The translations under genes and the position numbers were made by a program. 64,000 nt of DNA from Lachnospiraceae bacterium GAM79 (lineage in GTDB: Bacteria > Bacillota > Clostridia > Lachnospirales > Lachnospiraceae): positions 620,001 to 684,000 of the forward strand of contig CP085928.1 in NCBI GenBank assembly GCA_020735665.1, read 5' to 3'. Positions 9,281 to 18,279 of this stretch are shown piece by piece. The first letter of the stretch is position 1. Every line of letters starts with the position of its first letter. Under the pieces are notes generated by a model. That model made no database searches. It was not told where the DNA came from and was given only the letters and a program-made list of their open reading frames with translations.

Positions 9281-10447
9281 ATGAATAAATATAGAAGAAT
9301 AGAAGCAGATATCAATCTGGATAATATCAGAGAAAATATAAAAATGATGAAGGCATGTGTGCCGGAGAGCATGAAGATGCTTGCCGTGATCAAAGCAGAT
9401 GCCTATGGCCACGGAGCAGTAGAGGTTTCAAGAGCCCTTTCTGATCTGGCAGACTTTTATGCCATTGCCTGTATTGATGAGGCGGTAGAGCTTCGTCATG
9501 CAGGATGTGAGAAGCCATTGTTGATACTTGGATATACAGACCCATCAGAGTATGATGAACTGATCACATACGATGTAAGACCTGCTATGTATGATAAAGC
9601 TGAATGTGCCATTCTCTCAGATGATGCGGTAAAGAAAGGAACAAAAGCAAAGATCCATATCAAGATGGATACCGGTATGAGTCGGATCGGCTTCCAGTGT
9701 GATGATGCAGGTATCAATGATATCGTAGAGATTGCGCATATGCCGGGAATTGAGGTCGAGGGAATATTTACACATTATTCAAAGGCGGACGAATACGATA
9801 AAACAGCTGCAAATGGACAGCTTGCGTTATTCCGGTCTGTGATCGGCAGATTAGAAGAACGGGGTATATCGATTCCTGTAAAGCATATATCAAACAGCGC
9901 AGGAATCATGGAGATGGATAATGAAGGCTTTGATATGGTAAGATCCGGTATCGTAACATACGGACTATATCCATCGGATGAAGTCGATCATTCGATCGCG
10001 GCACTTAAGCCGGCAATGGAACTACTTGCCAAGGTAGTTCATGTGAAGGATGTGAAAGCAGGAACAGGTATCGGCTATGGATGGACATTTGTCGCACCGC
10101 ATGATATGAGAATAGCAACCGTGTCTGCCGGTTATGCTGACGGATATCCAAGAGCACAGTCCAATATCGGACGTGTGATCATTCATGGTAAGTATGCACC
10201 AATCACCGGACGTGTCTGTATGGATCAGTTTATGATCGATGTAAGTGATATACCGGAGACGGCAGTCGGTGATACAGTTGTTCTGATCGGAAAATGCGGA
10301 GATAAAGAGATCACGGTGGAAGAAGTTGCGGAACCGGCAAACAGCTTCAACTATGAACTGATCTGTAATATCGGAAGACGTGTACCAAGAGTCTATATTA
10401 GGGATGGAAAAGAAGTCGGGGAAGTGAATTATCTACGCCGGAACTGA
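9281..10447 (+). CDS. alr: alanine racemase
   Basis: A PLP enzyme interconverting L- and D-alanine for peptidoglycan precursors. The PLP lysine is K38 in AVIKADAYGHG, and the opposing catalytic tyrosine is Y266 in GIGYGWTF. The fold-III barrel is followed by the C-terminal beta domain with GRVCMDQFMIDVSD. At 388 residues the protein has normal length. It is 26 nt after nnrD and 70 nt before the MazF gene; alr followed by mazF is a familiar Firmicutes order, though usually with an antitoxin gene between. Confidence 0.97.
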   Translation: MNKYRRIEADINLDNIRENIKMMKACVPESMKMLAVIKADAYGHGAVEVSRALSDLADFYAIACIDEAVELRHAGCEKPLLILGYTDPSEYDELITYDVRPAMYDKAECAILSDDAVKKGTKAKIHIKMDTGMSRIGFQCDDAGINDIVEIAHMPGIEVEGIFTHYSKADEYDKTAANGQLALFRSVIGRLEERGISIPVKHISNSAGIMEMDNEGFDMVRSGIVTYGLYPSDEVDHSIAALKPAMELLAKVVHVKDVKAGTGIGYGWTFVAPHDMRIATVSAGYADGYPRAQSNIGRVIIHGKYAPITGRVCMDQFMIDVSDIPETAVGDTVVLIGKCGDKEITVEEVAEPANSFNYELICNIGRRVPRVYIRDGKEVGEVNYLRRN

Positions 10448-10517
10448 ATATCATAGAATAGAATTGGAAATACTTTTCACAACAGAAGATATTAATAAAT
10501 AAATGGAGTGAAAAGAA

Positions 10518-10862
10518 TTGGTAATCAGAAGAGGCGATATATTTTATGCTGATTTACGACCTGTCGTTGGTTCGGAACAGGGAGGAGTCAGACCGGTACT
10601 TATCATACAGAATGAAGCGGGAAATAAACACAGTTCTACGGTGATTTGTGCAGCGATCACCAGCAAGATGAACAAGGCGAAGCTGCCTACACATGTTGAG
10701 ATTGATTCCAGTCGGTATGATCTGGCAAAGGATTCGGTTGTGCTGTTGGAACAGGTGCGTACGATCGATAAACAGAGATTAAAAGAAAAAGTATGCCATA
10801 TGGGAGATGACATTCTGAAAAAGGTAGATATTGCATTAAAGATCAGTCTGGATCTGTATTGA
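10518..10862 (+). CDS. mazF: MazF/PemK-family endoribonuclease toxin
   Basis: A sequence-specific mRNA interferase of the MazF/NdoA type. The N-terminus [20 protein letters not shown] and the segment [15 protein letters not shown] match the family. They include the conserved Arg and the loop leading to VICAAITSK. At 114 residues it is full length. The start is TTG at 10518, 9 nt after GGAG. No antitoxin gene precedes it: only 70 nt separate it from alr, and no open frame there encodes a MazE-like protein. The 213-nt gap downstream holds the promoter of the next gene. Confidence 0.93.
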   Translation: MVIRRGDIFYADLRPVVGSEQGGVRPVLIIQNEAGNKHSSTVICAAITSKMNKAKLPTHVEIDSSRYDLAKDSVVLLEQVRTIDKQRLKEKVCHMGDDILKKVDIALKISLDLY

Positions 10863-10956
10863 TCTTTGTGGCATGGTAATTACAGACATTGTATAATCAT
10901 ACAGTTATACAGATTTCCATATGAATACGGATTATGCAGATTCTCATATGAAAAAA

Positions 10957-10985
10957 TTGACGAATGTTGGAATTAATGATATATT
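10957..10985 (+). promoter_or_regulatory. predicted promoter of the CorC-like gene
   Basis: TTGACG at 10957-10962 and TATATT at 10980-10985 are spaced by 17 nt, a good sigma-A match. It lies in the 213-nt gap between mazF and the CorC-like gene and implies a leader of about 85 nt. Confidence 0.55.
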
Positions 10986-11044
10986 TCCATTATATTTGCA
11001 TTCGTATGGGATTAAGAATGAATGCAGAATGAAACGAACAGGAG

Positions 11045-11075
11045 AGGTGATTTGTAGACAGAGACTGTCTGGTAT
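11045..11075 (+). promoter_or_regulatory. distant Shine-Dalgarno with hairpin spacer
   Basis: AGGTGAT at 11045-11051, part of AGGAGAGGTGAT, is the only good ribosome site before the ATG at 11076, but it is 24 nt away. Between them AGACAG (11056-11061) and CTGTCT (11065-11070) form a perfect 6-bp hairpin with a 3-nt loop. Folding would shorten the effective spacing to about 9 nt. In-frame TAG at 11055 excludes an upstream start. Confidence 0.45.
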
Positions 11076-11882
11076 ATGAAATTATTTAATAACAGAAAAG
11101 CTGATGAAGAAAAAGTTGAGGAAGAGATTATTTCCATGGTCAACGAGGGAAATGAACAGGGACTCATTCATGATGACGAAGTAGAGATGATCACAAATAT
11201 TTTTGAATTCAGTGAGAAAGAAGTCCGGGATGTTATGACTCCGCGTTCCGATGTAGTTGGAATCGACAAACATACCACAATGGATGAAACGATCAAGATC
11301 ATGCTGGAGAATAATTATTCCAGATATCCGGTGTTTGATGATGATCTGGACAATATAGTCGGAATCCTTTATTTTAAAGATTTTGTAAAAGCGTATCTGC
11401 AGGATAAGAACCAGACGATCGAACAGATCATGGTTGAGCCGACATTTGTGCATCCGACTAAGAATATATCGGAATTATTCAAACGGATGCAGAAAGAGAA
11501 AATCCATATGGTTATTGTGGTGGATGAGTATGGTCAGACAGAAGGCATCATAGCGATGGAAGATATTCTGGAAGAAATTGTCGGCAATATTTTTGATGAA
11601 TACGACGATGATGAAGATGATATTGCACTTGCGGGTCATGGATATATCGTGGGCGGCAGAGCAGAACTGGATGAATTGTCGGAACATCTGGGAATTGAGT
11701 TTCCAGATGAGGATTTTCAGACACTGAACGGGTTTATGCTGTATGAACTGGGAAGGCTCCCTTATGAGAACGAAAAAATAGATATTACATATAAGGGATA
11801 TAATTTTGAGACCATTGGGATCAAGGATAAGATGATCGATAAGGTGCGGATAACCAAGGTTGAAAATGAAAATCAGGTATGA
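11076..11882 (+). CDS. CorC/HlyC-type CBS-pair protein
   Basis: A 268-residue soluble protein of the hemolysin-C/CorC family, linked in other bacteria to divalent cation efflux or homeostasis. Two CBS domains span about residues 55-185; the first starts at VRDVMTPRSDVVGID, and the second includes VVDEYGQTEGIIAMEDILEEIVG. A CorC_HlyC-associated domain forms the last 80 residues. The N-terminal DUF21 membrane domain of most Firmicutes homologues is absent and nothing in the 213 nt upstream looks like a decayed version. It therefore resembles the short Gram-negative CorC form. The very acidic stretch EYDDDEDD links the domains. Confidence 0.85.
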   Translation: MKLFNNRKADEEKVEEEIISMVNEGNEQGLIHDDEVEMITNIFEFSEKEVRDVMTPRSDVVGIDKHTTMDETIKIMLENNYSRYPVFDDDLDNIVGILYFKDFVKAYLQDKNQTIEQIMVEPTFVHPTKNISELFKRMQKEKIHMVIVVDEYGQTEGIIAMEDILEEIVGNIFDEYDDDEDDIALAGHGYIVGGRAELDELSEHLGIEFPDEDFQTLNGFMLYELGRLPYENEKIDITYKGYNFETIGIKDKMIDKVRITKVENENQV

Positions 11883-11980
11883 TATTATGAACCAGTTGGG
11901 CTTATAAAGCTTCAAAAAAGAAACCGATATCCGAAAATGGATATTCAAAAGATAGAATTACAGAGTTAAGGAGTAAAAAA

Positions 11981-12721
11981 ATGTCAGGACATTCAAAATT
12001 TGCAAATATTAAACATAAGAAAGAAAAGAACGATGCTGCAAAGGGTAAGATCTTTACCATTATCGGTAAGGAAATTGCAATCGCTGTAAAAGAAGGTGGT
12101 GCAAACCCTGATAACAACAGTAAGCTTCGTGATGTAATCGCAAAGGCAAAGGCAAACAATATGCCAAACGATACGATCAAGCGTGGTATCGACAGAGCAG
12201 CAGGTGATGCAAACTCAGTAAATTATGTTGCTAATACATACGAAGGATATGGTCCGAACGGTACAGCGATCATCGTTGATACTCTTACAGATAATAAGAA
12301 CAGAACGGCTGCAAATGTAAGAAACGCATTTACAAAGGGCGGCGGAAACGTAGGAACGACCGGTTGTGTATCTTATATGTTTGATAATAAAGGACAGATC
12401 ATTATCGATAAAGAAGAATGTGATATGGATGCAGATGATCTTATGATGATGGCACTGGATGCCGGAGCTGAGGATTTCAGTGAAGAGGAAGACAGCTTTG
12501 AGATCATCACAACACCGGATGATTTCTCAGCAGTCAGAGAGGCTCTTGAAAAAGAGGGAATCAAGATGGCAGAAGCAGAGCTTACCATGATCCCACAGAA
12601 CTATGTAGATCTGACAGATCCTGAGGTTGTAAAGAAGTTTACAAGAATTCTGGATCTCTTAGATGAAGATGATGATGTACAGGCCGTATATCACAATGCA
12701 AATCTTCCGGATGAGGAATAA
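11981..12721 (+). CDS. YebC/PmpR-family regulator
   Basis: A member of the TACO1/YebC family of DNA-binding or translation-associated proteins; recent work on family members links them to ribosome stalling relief or transcription. The start [22 protein letters not shown] is diagnostic, and three domains span the 246 residues with the acidic C-terminal half (DEEDD region) typical of Firmicutes. AAGGAG lies 8 nt before the ATG. It stands alone between the CorC-like gene and the ABC exporter leader. The exact target cannot be told from sequence. Confidence 0.95.
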   Translation: MSGHSKFANIKHKKEKNDAAKGKIFTIIGKEIAIAVKEGGANPDNNSKLRDVIAKAKANNMPNDTIKRGIDRAAGDANSVNYVANTYEGYGPNGTAIIVDTLTDNKNRTAANVRNAFTKGGGNVGTTGCVSYMFDNKGQIIIDKEECDMDADDLMMMALDAGAEDFSEEEDSFEIITTPDDFSAVREALEKEGIKMAEAELTMIPQNYVDLTDPEVVKKFTRILDLLDEDDDVQAVYHNANLPDEE

Positions 12722-12729
12722 TTATATCG

Positions 12730-12873
12730 TTCATGCCATTTGTGCATGAAAGAATTTCCACAGAATCCACATGCAATTTTATGTAAGGGGGTGTGGAGAT
12801 TCTACCATATATGTATGCCAGGCAGGCAGCAGGACGGCAGAAAGCCGTTTGGCAGCACGCCTGGCATATGGTA
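12730..12873 (+). promoter_or_regulatory. three-hairpin leader before the ABC exporter
   Basis: Three stem-loops fill the gap between yebC and the exporter. The first pairs TTCATGC 12730-12736 with 12744-12750. The second pairs AGAATTTCCACA 12751-12762 with 12792-12803 (12 bp, one GU). The third pairs TATGCCAGGC 12814-12823 with GCCTGGCATA 12859-12868, extended by TACCA/TGGTA outside and by an inner hairpin ACGGC/GCCGT at 12834-12848. No T tract follows the third stem. The arrangement suggests transcript-level control but no known class is recognised. Confidence 0.5.
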
Positions 12874-12935
12874 TGTTAAAAACAAATGCAGAGAGCATAT
12901 ATACATTTTACAACAAGAGTAGGAGCGTAGAATGA
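12771..12935 (+). CDS. possible 54-codon leader ORF
   Basis: An ATG at 12771 opens a 54-residue frame across the hairpins, and its TGA at 12933-12935 overlaps the ATG of the exporter gene (ATGA). The C-terminal half reads as a plausible peptide (AYGMLKTNAESIYTFYNK). No convincing Shine-Dalgarno precedes it. The size and position recall the Bacillus bmrB leader ORF that controls the heterodimeric exporter BmrCD by translation-coupled attenuation; that parallel is inference. A competing 60-codon frame covers the same stretch, so coding status is open. Confidence 0.35.
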   Translation: MQFYVRGCGDSTIYVCQAGSRTAESRLAARLAYGMLKTNAESIYTFYNKSRSVE

Positions 12936-14713
12936 AGGGAATATTAAGATATTTACGGGACTATAAAAAAGAATCGGTTCTGGCACCATTATTTAAAATG
13001 CTGGAAGCCTGTTTCGAACTGCTGATCCCGATCGTAATGGCACATATTATTGATACCGGTATTAAGAATCAGGACATGGGATATGTTCTTCGGATGTGTC
13101 TCGTTATGATTGCACTTGGTATCATCGGCCTGAGCTGTTCTCTGACAGCACAGTATTTTTCCGCAAAAGCAGCAACCGGATTCGGAACGGCACTTCGAAG
13201 TGATCTGTTCCGTCATATCACAAGTCTTTCTTATAATGAGATCGATACGATCGGAACATCGACACTGCTTACTCGAATGACCAGTGATATCAACCAGATC
13301 CAGACAGGTGTCAATCTGGTGCTCCGTTTGTTCCTACGTTCTCCGTTTATCGTATTCGGTGCGATGATCATGTCATTTACGATCGATGTCAAATCAGCCA
13401 TGACCTTTGTGGTTACAATACCGGCATTGTCGATCGTTGTATTCGGAATTATGCTTGTCAGCATTCCATTGTTTAAGAAGGTACAGGCAAGACTGGATAA
13501 GGTCATGCTTCTGACCCGAGAGAATCTGGAAGGTGCCCGTGTGATCCGGGCATTTAACAGACAGCAAAAAGAGGTTGATGAATTCGATAAGTCAACCGAT
13601 GATCTGATGGATATTCAGTTGTATGTCGGAAGAATCTCGGCATTCTTAAATCCTGTCACATATGTGATCATCAATCTTGCAACTGTTGCGATCATCTGGA
13701 TTGCAGCCGGACAGACCGATATCGGTATCCTGTCACAAGGTAAGGTTGTTGCACTGATCAACTACATGTCACAGATCTTAGTTGAGCTTGTAAAGCTTGC
13801 CAATCTGATCATTAACATCACAAAGTCGATCGCATGTGCAAAGAGAATCAATGTTGTGTTTGATACGAAGCCATCGATCACAGAGGTTGCAGAAGGTTCT
13901 GCTTTATCAGAAGCACAGAAGGCAGCCGGACAGGATGTTCCTAAGGTGGTATTTGACAACGTAGCCTTACGGTATGGTAAAGCATCGGAAGATTCACTGA
14001 CCGGTATATCCTTTACGGCAAAAGCAGGAGAAACGATCGGTATTATCGGTGGTACGGGTTCCGGTAAGAGTTCTCTGGTCAACCTGATCCCGAGATTCTA
14101 TGATGCCACCGGTGGTGCGGTTAAGATCGATGGTGTGGATGTAAAGGACTATGATCTCCGTTCCCTTCGAATGAAGGTAGGTGTGGTTCCGCAGAAGGCA
14201 GTTCTGTTCCAGGGCACGATCGCCGAGAATATCCGCTGGGGTAAAAATGACGCAACGGAAGAAGAGATCAATGAGGCACTTACGATCGCACAGGCAAAAG
14301 AATTCGTTGATCAGAAAACAGATGGCATGAACTTTAAGATTACACAGGGTGGCAAGAACTTATCCGGTGGGCAGAAGCAGCGTCTTACGATCGCAAGAGC
14401 AGTTGTAAGAAAGCCTGAGATCCTGATCATGGATGACAGTGCGTCGGCACTTGACTTTGCAACAGACGCAGCTCTTCGGCGTGCGATCAAAGAGCAGACA
14501 AAGGGTATGACCGTATTTATCGTTTCCCAACGAGCATCGACGATCATGGGAGCCGATCAGATCATTGTATTAGATGATGGACAGGTTGCAGGTATCGGAA
14601 CCCACGAAGAATTGTTACAGTCCTGTGAGGTATATCAGGAGATATGTCAGTCACAGTTATCGGCAAATGAAGTATCCGGTAAAAAGACTTCTGCCGGAAA
14701 TGCAATGGCATAG
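12932..14713 (+). CDS. heterodimeric ABC exporter, subunit 1 (degenerate ATPase site)
   Basis: A half-transporter with six membrane helices (about residues 1-310) fused to a nucleotide-binding domain. Walker A is GGTGSGKSS, the signature is LSGGQKQR, and Walker B reads ILIMDDSASALD. Asp502 stands where the catalytic glutamate should be, so this subunit supplies the non-hydrolytic site. It forms an operon with the next half-transporter 16 nt downstream and fits the BmrC/LmrC/TM287 pattern of multidrug exporters. The substrate cannot be deduced. AGGAG lies 6 nt before the ATG. Confidence 0.93.
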   Translation: MKGILRYLRDYKKESVLAPLFKMLEACFELLIPIVMAHIIDTGIKNQDMGYVLRMCLVMIALGIIGLSCSLTAQYFSAKAATGFGTALRSDLFRHITSLSYNEIDTIGTSTLLTRMTSDINQIQTGVNLVLRLFLRSPFIVFGAMIMSFTIDVKSAMTFVVTIPALSIVVFGIMLVSIPLFKKVQARLDKVMLLTRENLEGARVIRAFNRQQKEVDEFDKSTDDLMDIQLYVGRISAFLNPVTYVIINLATVAIIWIAAGQTDIGILSQGKVVALINYMSQILVELVKLANLIINITKSIACAKRINVVFDTKPSITEVAEGSALSEAQKAAGQDVPKVVFDNVALRYGKASEDSLTGISFTAKAGETIGIIGGTGSGKSSLVNLIPRFYDATGGAVKIDGVDVKDYDLRSLRMKVGVVPQKAVLFQGTIAENIRWGKNDATEEEINEALTIAQAKEFVDQKTDGMNFKITQGGKNLSGGQKQRLTIARAVVRKPEILIMDDSASALDFATDAALRRAIKEQTKGMTVFIVSQRASTIMGADQIIVLDDGQVAGIGTHEELLQSCEVYQEICQSQLSANEVSGKKTSAGNAMA

Positions 14714-14729
14714 GAAGGAGGAAGCGACG

Positions 14730-16490
14730 ATGAGTAAAAAAGAAAAAAGTACGTCTGTCAATAAGAAAACACTTGGCAGAATATTAAAGTATATCAAACG
14801 ATACAGTTTCTTAGTTGTCCTTTCCCTGATCTGTGCAGCGATATCCGTTGTTCTGACCTTATATGCACCGATCATTACCGGACATATGGTAGATAAGATC
14901 GTCGGAAAAGGAGCCGTTGATTTCGGAGCCTTAAAGACACTGGCAATCCGTTTTGTGATCGTAGTTGCGGTTACGGCAGTCTGCCAGTGGATCATGAATA
15001 TATTGAATAATAAAGTTACCTATCATGTTGTAAATGATGTCCGTACATCTGCATATAAGAAGTTAGAACAGCTTCCGTTATCCTATGTGGATTCTCACAC
15101 CCATGGTGATATCGTAAGCCGTGTGATCGCAGATGTAGACCAGTTTTCAGATGGTCTGCTGATGGGCTTTACACAGTTATTTACCGGTGTTATGACTATC
15201 GTTGGAACGCTTTGTTTCATGTTATCGATTAACGCTGTGATCACGGTTGCGGTTGTTGTGATCACTCCGGTTTCTCTGTTTGTTGCGGCATTTATCGCAA
15301 AGAAAACCTACCATATGTTCAGAAAGCAGGCAGAGATCAAGGGTGAGATGACATCACTTGTTAATGAGATGGTAGAAAACCAGAAGGTTGTAACAGCCTT
15401 TTCCATGGAAGAAAATGTAAATGACAGCTTTAACGAAGTAAATAAGAGATTGAATAAGGCAGGACTGGATGCGACCTTCTTCTCATCTATTACCAATCCG
15501 TGTACCCGTTTTGTAAACAGCTTAGTATATACCGGCGTTGGCATCATCGGTGCGGTCATGGCGATCAAGGGAAGAATATCCGTTGGTCAGCTTACCAGCT
15601 TTTTAAGCTATGCAAACCAGTATACAAAGCCATTTAATGAGATCTCAGGCGTCGTAACGGAGCTTCAGAATGCACTTGCATCCGCAGCCAGAGTATTTGA
15701 GCTGATCGATGAAGAACCGGAGATCGCGGAGCCTGCGGATGCCTATGTGATCGAGAAAGCAGATGGACAGGTGGATCTGTCTCATGTGGATTTCTCTTAT
15801 AATAAAGATGTAGAACTGATCAAGAATCTGAATCTGAAGGTTGAACCGGGTAAGCGTGTAGCGATCGTCGGACCGACCGGATGTGGTAAGAGTACCGTTA
15901 TCAATCTTTTAATGCGGTTCTATGATGTAGATGCCGGAGCCATTTCTGTAGATGACCATGATATTCGTCAGGTAACGAGAGAGAGCCTTCGTGATAACTA
16001 TGGTATGGTTCTTCAGGAGACCTGGTTAAAGACCGGAACGATCAAGGAGAATATCGCATACGGAAGACCGGATGCGACGGATGAGGAGATTATAGAAGCA
16101 GCAAAACAGTCCCACGCACACAGCTTTATCAAGCGTTTGCCGGAGGGGTATGATACCATGATATCAGAGGATGGCGGCGGACTGTCACAGGGACAGAAAC
16201 AGCTCTTATGTATTACCAGAGTTATGCTTGATCTGCCACCGATGCTGATCCTTGATGAAGCAACATCATCGATCGATACAAGAACCGAGATCCGGATCCA
16301 GCGTGCATTTGCGAAGATGATGAAGGGAAGAACGAGCTTTGTCGTAGCGCATCGTTTGTCAACGATCAAAGAATCTGATATTATACTGGTTATGAAGGAT
16401 GGACATATCATAGAGCAGGGTAATCATGAATCACTTTTAGCACAGAAAGGATTCTATTACACCCTTTACAATTCACAGTTTGCACATTAG
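14730..16490 (+). CDS. heterodimeric ABC exporter, subunit 2 (catalytic ATPase site)
   Basis: Partner half-transporter of 586 residues: six membrane helices followed by a nucleotide-binding domain. Walker A is GPTGCGKST, Walker B LILDEATSSID with catalytic Glu510, and the signature is LSQGQKQL, a variant at Gly. Degenerate signature here plus degenerate Walker B in the partner together create one inactive site, as expected for a heterodimer. The ATG at 14730 follows GGAAGGAGG; an in-frame extension to 14574 lies inside the previous gene and was rejected. Confidence 0.93.
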   Translation: MSKKEKSTSVNKKTLGRILKYIKRYSFLVVLSLICAAISVVLTLYAPIITGHMVDKIVGKGAVDFGALKTLAIRFVIVVAVTAVCQWIMNILNNKVTYHVVNDVRTSAYKKLEQLPLSYVDSHTHGDIVSRVIADVDQFSDGLLMGFTQLFTGVMTIVGTLCFMLSINAVITVAVVVITPVSLFVAAFIAKKTYHMFRKQAEIKGEMTSLVNEMVENQKVVTAFSMEENVNDSFNEVNKRLNKAGLDATFFSSITNPCTRFVNSLVYTGVGIIGAVMAIKGRISVGQLTSFLSYANQYTKPFNEISGVVTELQNALASAARVFELIDEEPEIAEPADAYVIEKADGQVDLSHVDFSYNKDVELIKNLNLKVEPGKRVAIVGPTGCGKSTVINLLMRFYDVDAGAISVDDHDIRQVTRESLRDNYGMVLQETWLKTGTIKENIAYGRPDATDEEIIEAAKQSHAHSFIKRLPEGYDTMISEDGGGLSQGQKQLLCITRVMLDLPPMLILDEATSSIDTRTEIRIQRAFAKMMKGRTSFVVAHRLSTIKESDIILVMKDGHIIEQGNHESLLAQKGFYYTLYNSQFAH

Positions 16491-16531
16491 TAGGAACTAA
16501 AAATTTGTATTTATATAAAGGAGACAGGAAG

Positions 16532-17758
16532 ATGAAAGTTAGTGAAAGCGGATATACAAAAGACGAATTACTTGACATAGTAGACAAATACCTCGCCGAG
16601 CAGTCCAGAAGATGGAATTTTATTGAAGAAAAGGGAGACGGCATGTATGTGTACGATGAGGAAGGGAATGAATATCTTGACTTCTTCGGCGGCATCGCAG
16701 TAAACAGTACCGGTAACTGTAACAAGAAAGTTGCGGCAGCGATCGCAGACCAGTGCCAGAATGTGATCCATGCATCCAATTACGCATATACACTTCCTAT
16801 GATCCTGCTTGCAAAGAAGATTTGTGAGACGATCGGTATGGAGAAGGTTCTGTTCCAGAATTCAGGAACAGAGACAAATGAAGCAATGATCAAGATGGCA
16901 AGAAAATACGGAACCGATCATTACGGACCGGAGCATTATCATATCGTTACAGCCATTAACAGCTTCCATGGCAGAACCTATGGAGCGTTATCAGCAACCG
17001 GACAGCCGGACAATGCATGTCAGATCGGTTTCAAGCCGATGCTTCCGGGCTTCACATATGCAGAGTTCAATAATCTTGAGGATTTCAAGAGCAAATGTAC
17101 CAAAGACACAGTTGCAATCATGGTAGAGCCTGTTCAGGGCGAGGGTGGTGTATATCCGGCAACGGAGGAATTCTTAAAAGGACTTCGTGCTTACTGTGAC
17201 GAGACCGGCATCCTGTTGTTATTCGATGAGGTACAGACCGGATGGGGCAGATGCGGAGATACGATGGCATTTATGACCTATGGAGTGAAGCCTGATATGG
17301 TATCTATGGCAAAAGCAATCGGCGGCGGTATGCCGATCGGCGCACTTTGTACATCAGCAGAGCTTGCAAGTGCATTTACACCGGGGGCACATGGTTCTAC
17401 TTATGCAGCCAATCCTGTATGCTGTGCAGCCGCACTTGCAGAGATCGATGAGATCTTAGACAATCATCTTGCAGAGAATGCAAAAGAGACAGGAGCTTAT
17501 TTTGCAGAACAGCTTTATTCCCTTCCGTATGTGAAGGAAGTACGCGGACGCGGACTTCTGGTTGGCGTTGAATTCACCAAACCGATCGCAAACGAAGTAA
17601 AGCATCTGGCTGTTGAGAACAGACTGTTGATCACAGCGGTAAGACCAAATGTGATCCGTATGGCACCGCCACTGATCGTAACAAAGGAACAGTGCGATAA
17701 GGCTGTTCAGATCCTGATCAAATGTGTGTCAAAGGCAGCAGAAGAAGCAGATGCATAA
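16532..17758 (+). CDS. class III aminotransferase, acetylornithine/ornithine type
   Basis: A PLP-dependent omega-aminotransferase of 408 residues. Motifs include the phosphate-binding QNSGTETNEAMIKMAR, the EPVQGEGGVYPA segment, FDEVQTGWGRCG, and the PLP lysine in SMAKAIGGGMPIGA. The closest guess is acetylornithine aminotransferase (ArgD) or a 4-aminobutyrate-type enzyme. No arginine genes are nearby, so the substrate is uncertain. The start at 16532 has AAAGGAG about 9 nt upstream; the nine codons before it were rejected. It is 14 nt before queF and may be co-transcribed with it. Confidence 0.85.
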   Translation: MKVSESGYTKDELLDIVDKYLAEQSRRWNFIEEKGDGMYVYDEEGNEYLDFFGGIAVNSTGNCNKKVAAAIADQCQNVIHASNYAYTLPMILLAKKICETIGMEKVLFQNSGTETNEAMIKMARKYGTDHYGPEHYHIVTAINSFHGRTYGALSATGQPDNACQIGFKPMLPGFTYAEFNNLEDFKSKCTKDTVAIMVEPVQGEGGVYPATEEFLKGLRAYCDETGILLLFDEVQTGWGRCGDTMAFMTYGVKPDMVSMAKAIGGGMPIGALCTSAELASAFTPGAHGSTYAANPVCCAAALAEIDEILDNHLAENAKETGAYFAEQLYSLPYVKEVRGRGLLVGVEFTKPIANEVKHLAVENRLLITAVRPNVIRMAPPLIVTKEQCDKAVQILIKCVSKAAEEADA

Positions 17759-17772
17759 GGAGGTAACAGAAG

Positions 17773-18267
17773 ATGGGAAGAACCGCAGAAGAAATGGAAG
17801 ATGTAACACTTCTCGGCAATAAGAATGTAAAATACAGCATGGACTATGCACCAGAGATGTTACAGACCTTTATCAATAAACATCAGGACAATGATTATTT
17901 TGTCAAGTTCAATTGTCCGGAATTTACCAGCTTATGTCCGATCACGGGACAGCCGGATTTTGCAACCGTATATATATCCTATGTTCCGGATGTGAAGATG
18001 GTAGAGAGCAAGTCTTTAAAATTATATTTGTTCAGTTTCAGAAATCACGGAGATTTCCATGAGGACTGCATGAACATTATCATGAAGGATCTGATCAAAT
18101 TGATGGATCCGAAATATATTGAAGTCTGGGGCAAATTCACTCCGAGAGGCGGTATCTCGATCGATCCATATTGTAATTACGGAAGACCGGGAACAAAATG
18201 GGAAGAAGTTGCATGGAACAGAATGTCAAATCATGACCTGTATCCGGAAAAGATAGATAACAGATAG
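17773..18267 (+). CDS. queF: NADPH-dependent 7-cyano-7-deazaguanine reductase
   Basis: Reduces preQ0 to preQ1 in queuosine biosynthesis, using NADPH. It is the short YkvM-type (164 residues). The nucleophilic cysteine lies in [14 protein letters not shown], and the QueF signature [14 protein letters not shown] follows, then the late [24 protein letters not shown] lies about 10 nt before the ATG. The other preQ0 genes (queC, queD, queE) are not in this window, so preQ0 must be made from elsewhere on the chromosome or salvaged. Confidence 0.95.
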   Translation: MGRTAEEMEDVTLLGNKNVKYSMDYAPEMLQTFINKHQDNDYFVKFNCPEFTSLCPITGQPDFATVYISYVPDVKMVESKSLKLYLFSFRNHGDFHEDCMNIIMKDLIKLMDPKYIEVWGKFTPRGGISIDPYCNYGRPGTKWEEVAWNRMSNHDLYPEKIDNR

Positions 18268-18279
18268 GCGGAATGTCAG

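Noticed and set aside
10863-11075. Decayed DUF21 membrane domain before the CorC-like gene
   Set aside because: No frame in the gap encodes hydrophobic helices, and a good promoter occupies it.
12740-12922. 60-codon frame in the ABC exporter leader
   Set aside because: It would start with TTG inside a hairpin, has no Shine-Dalgarno, and competes with the 54-codon frame that overlaps the exporter ATG.
14574-14729. Upstream extension of the second exporter subunit
   Set aside because: It lies within the first subunit gene; GGAAGGAGG marks ATG 14730.
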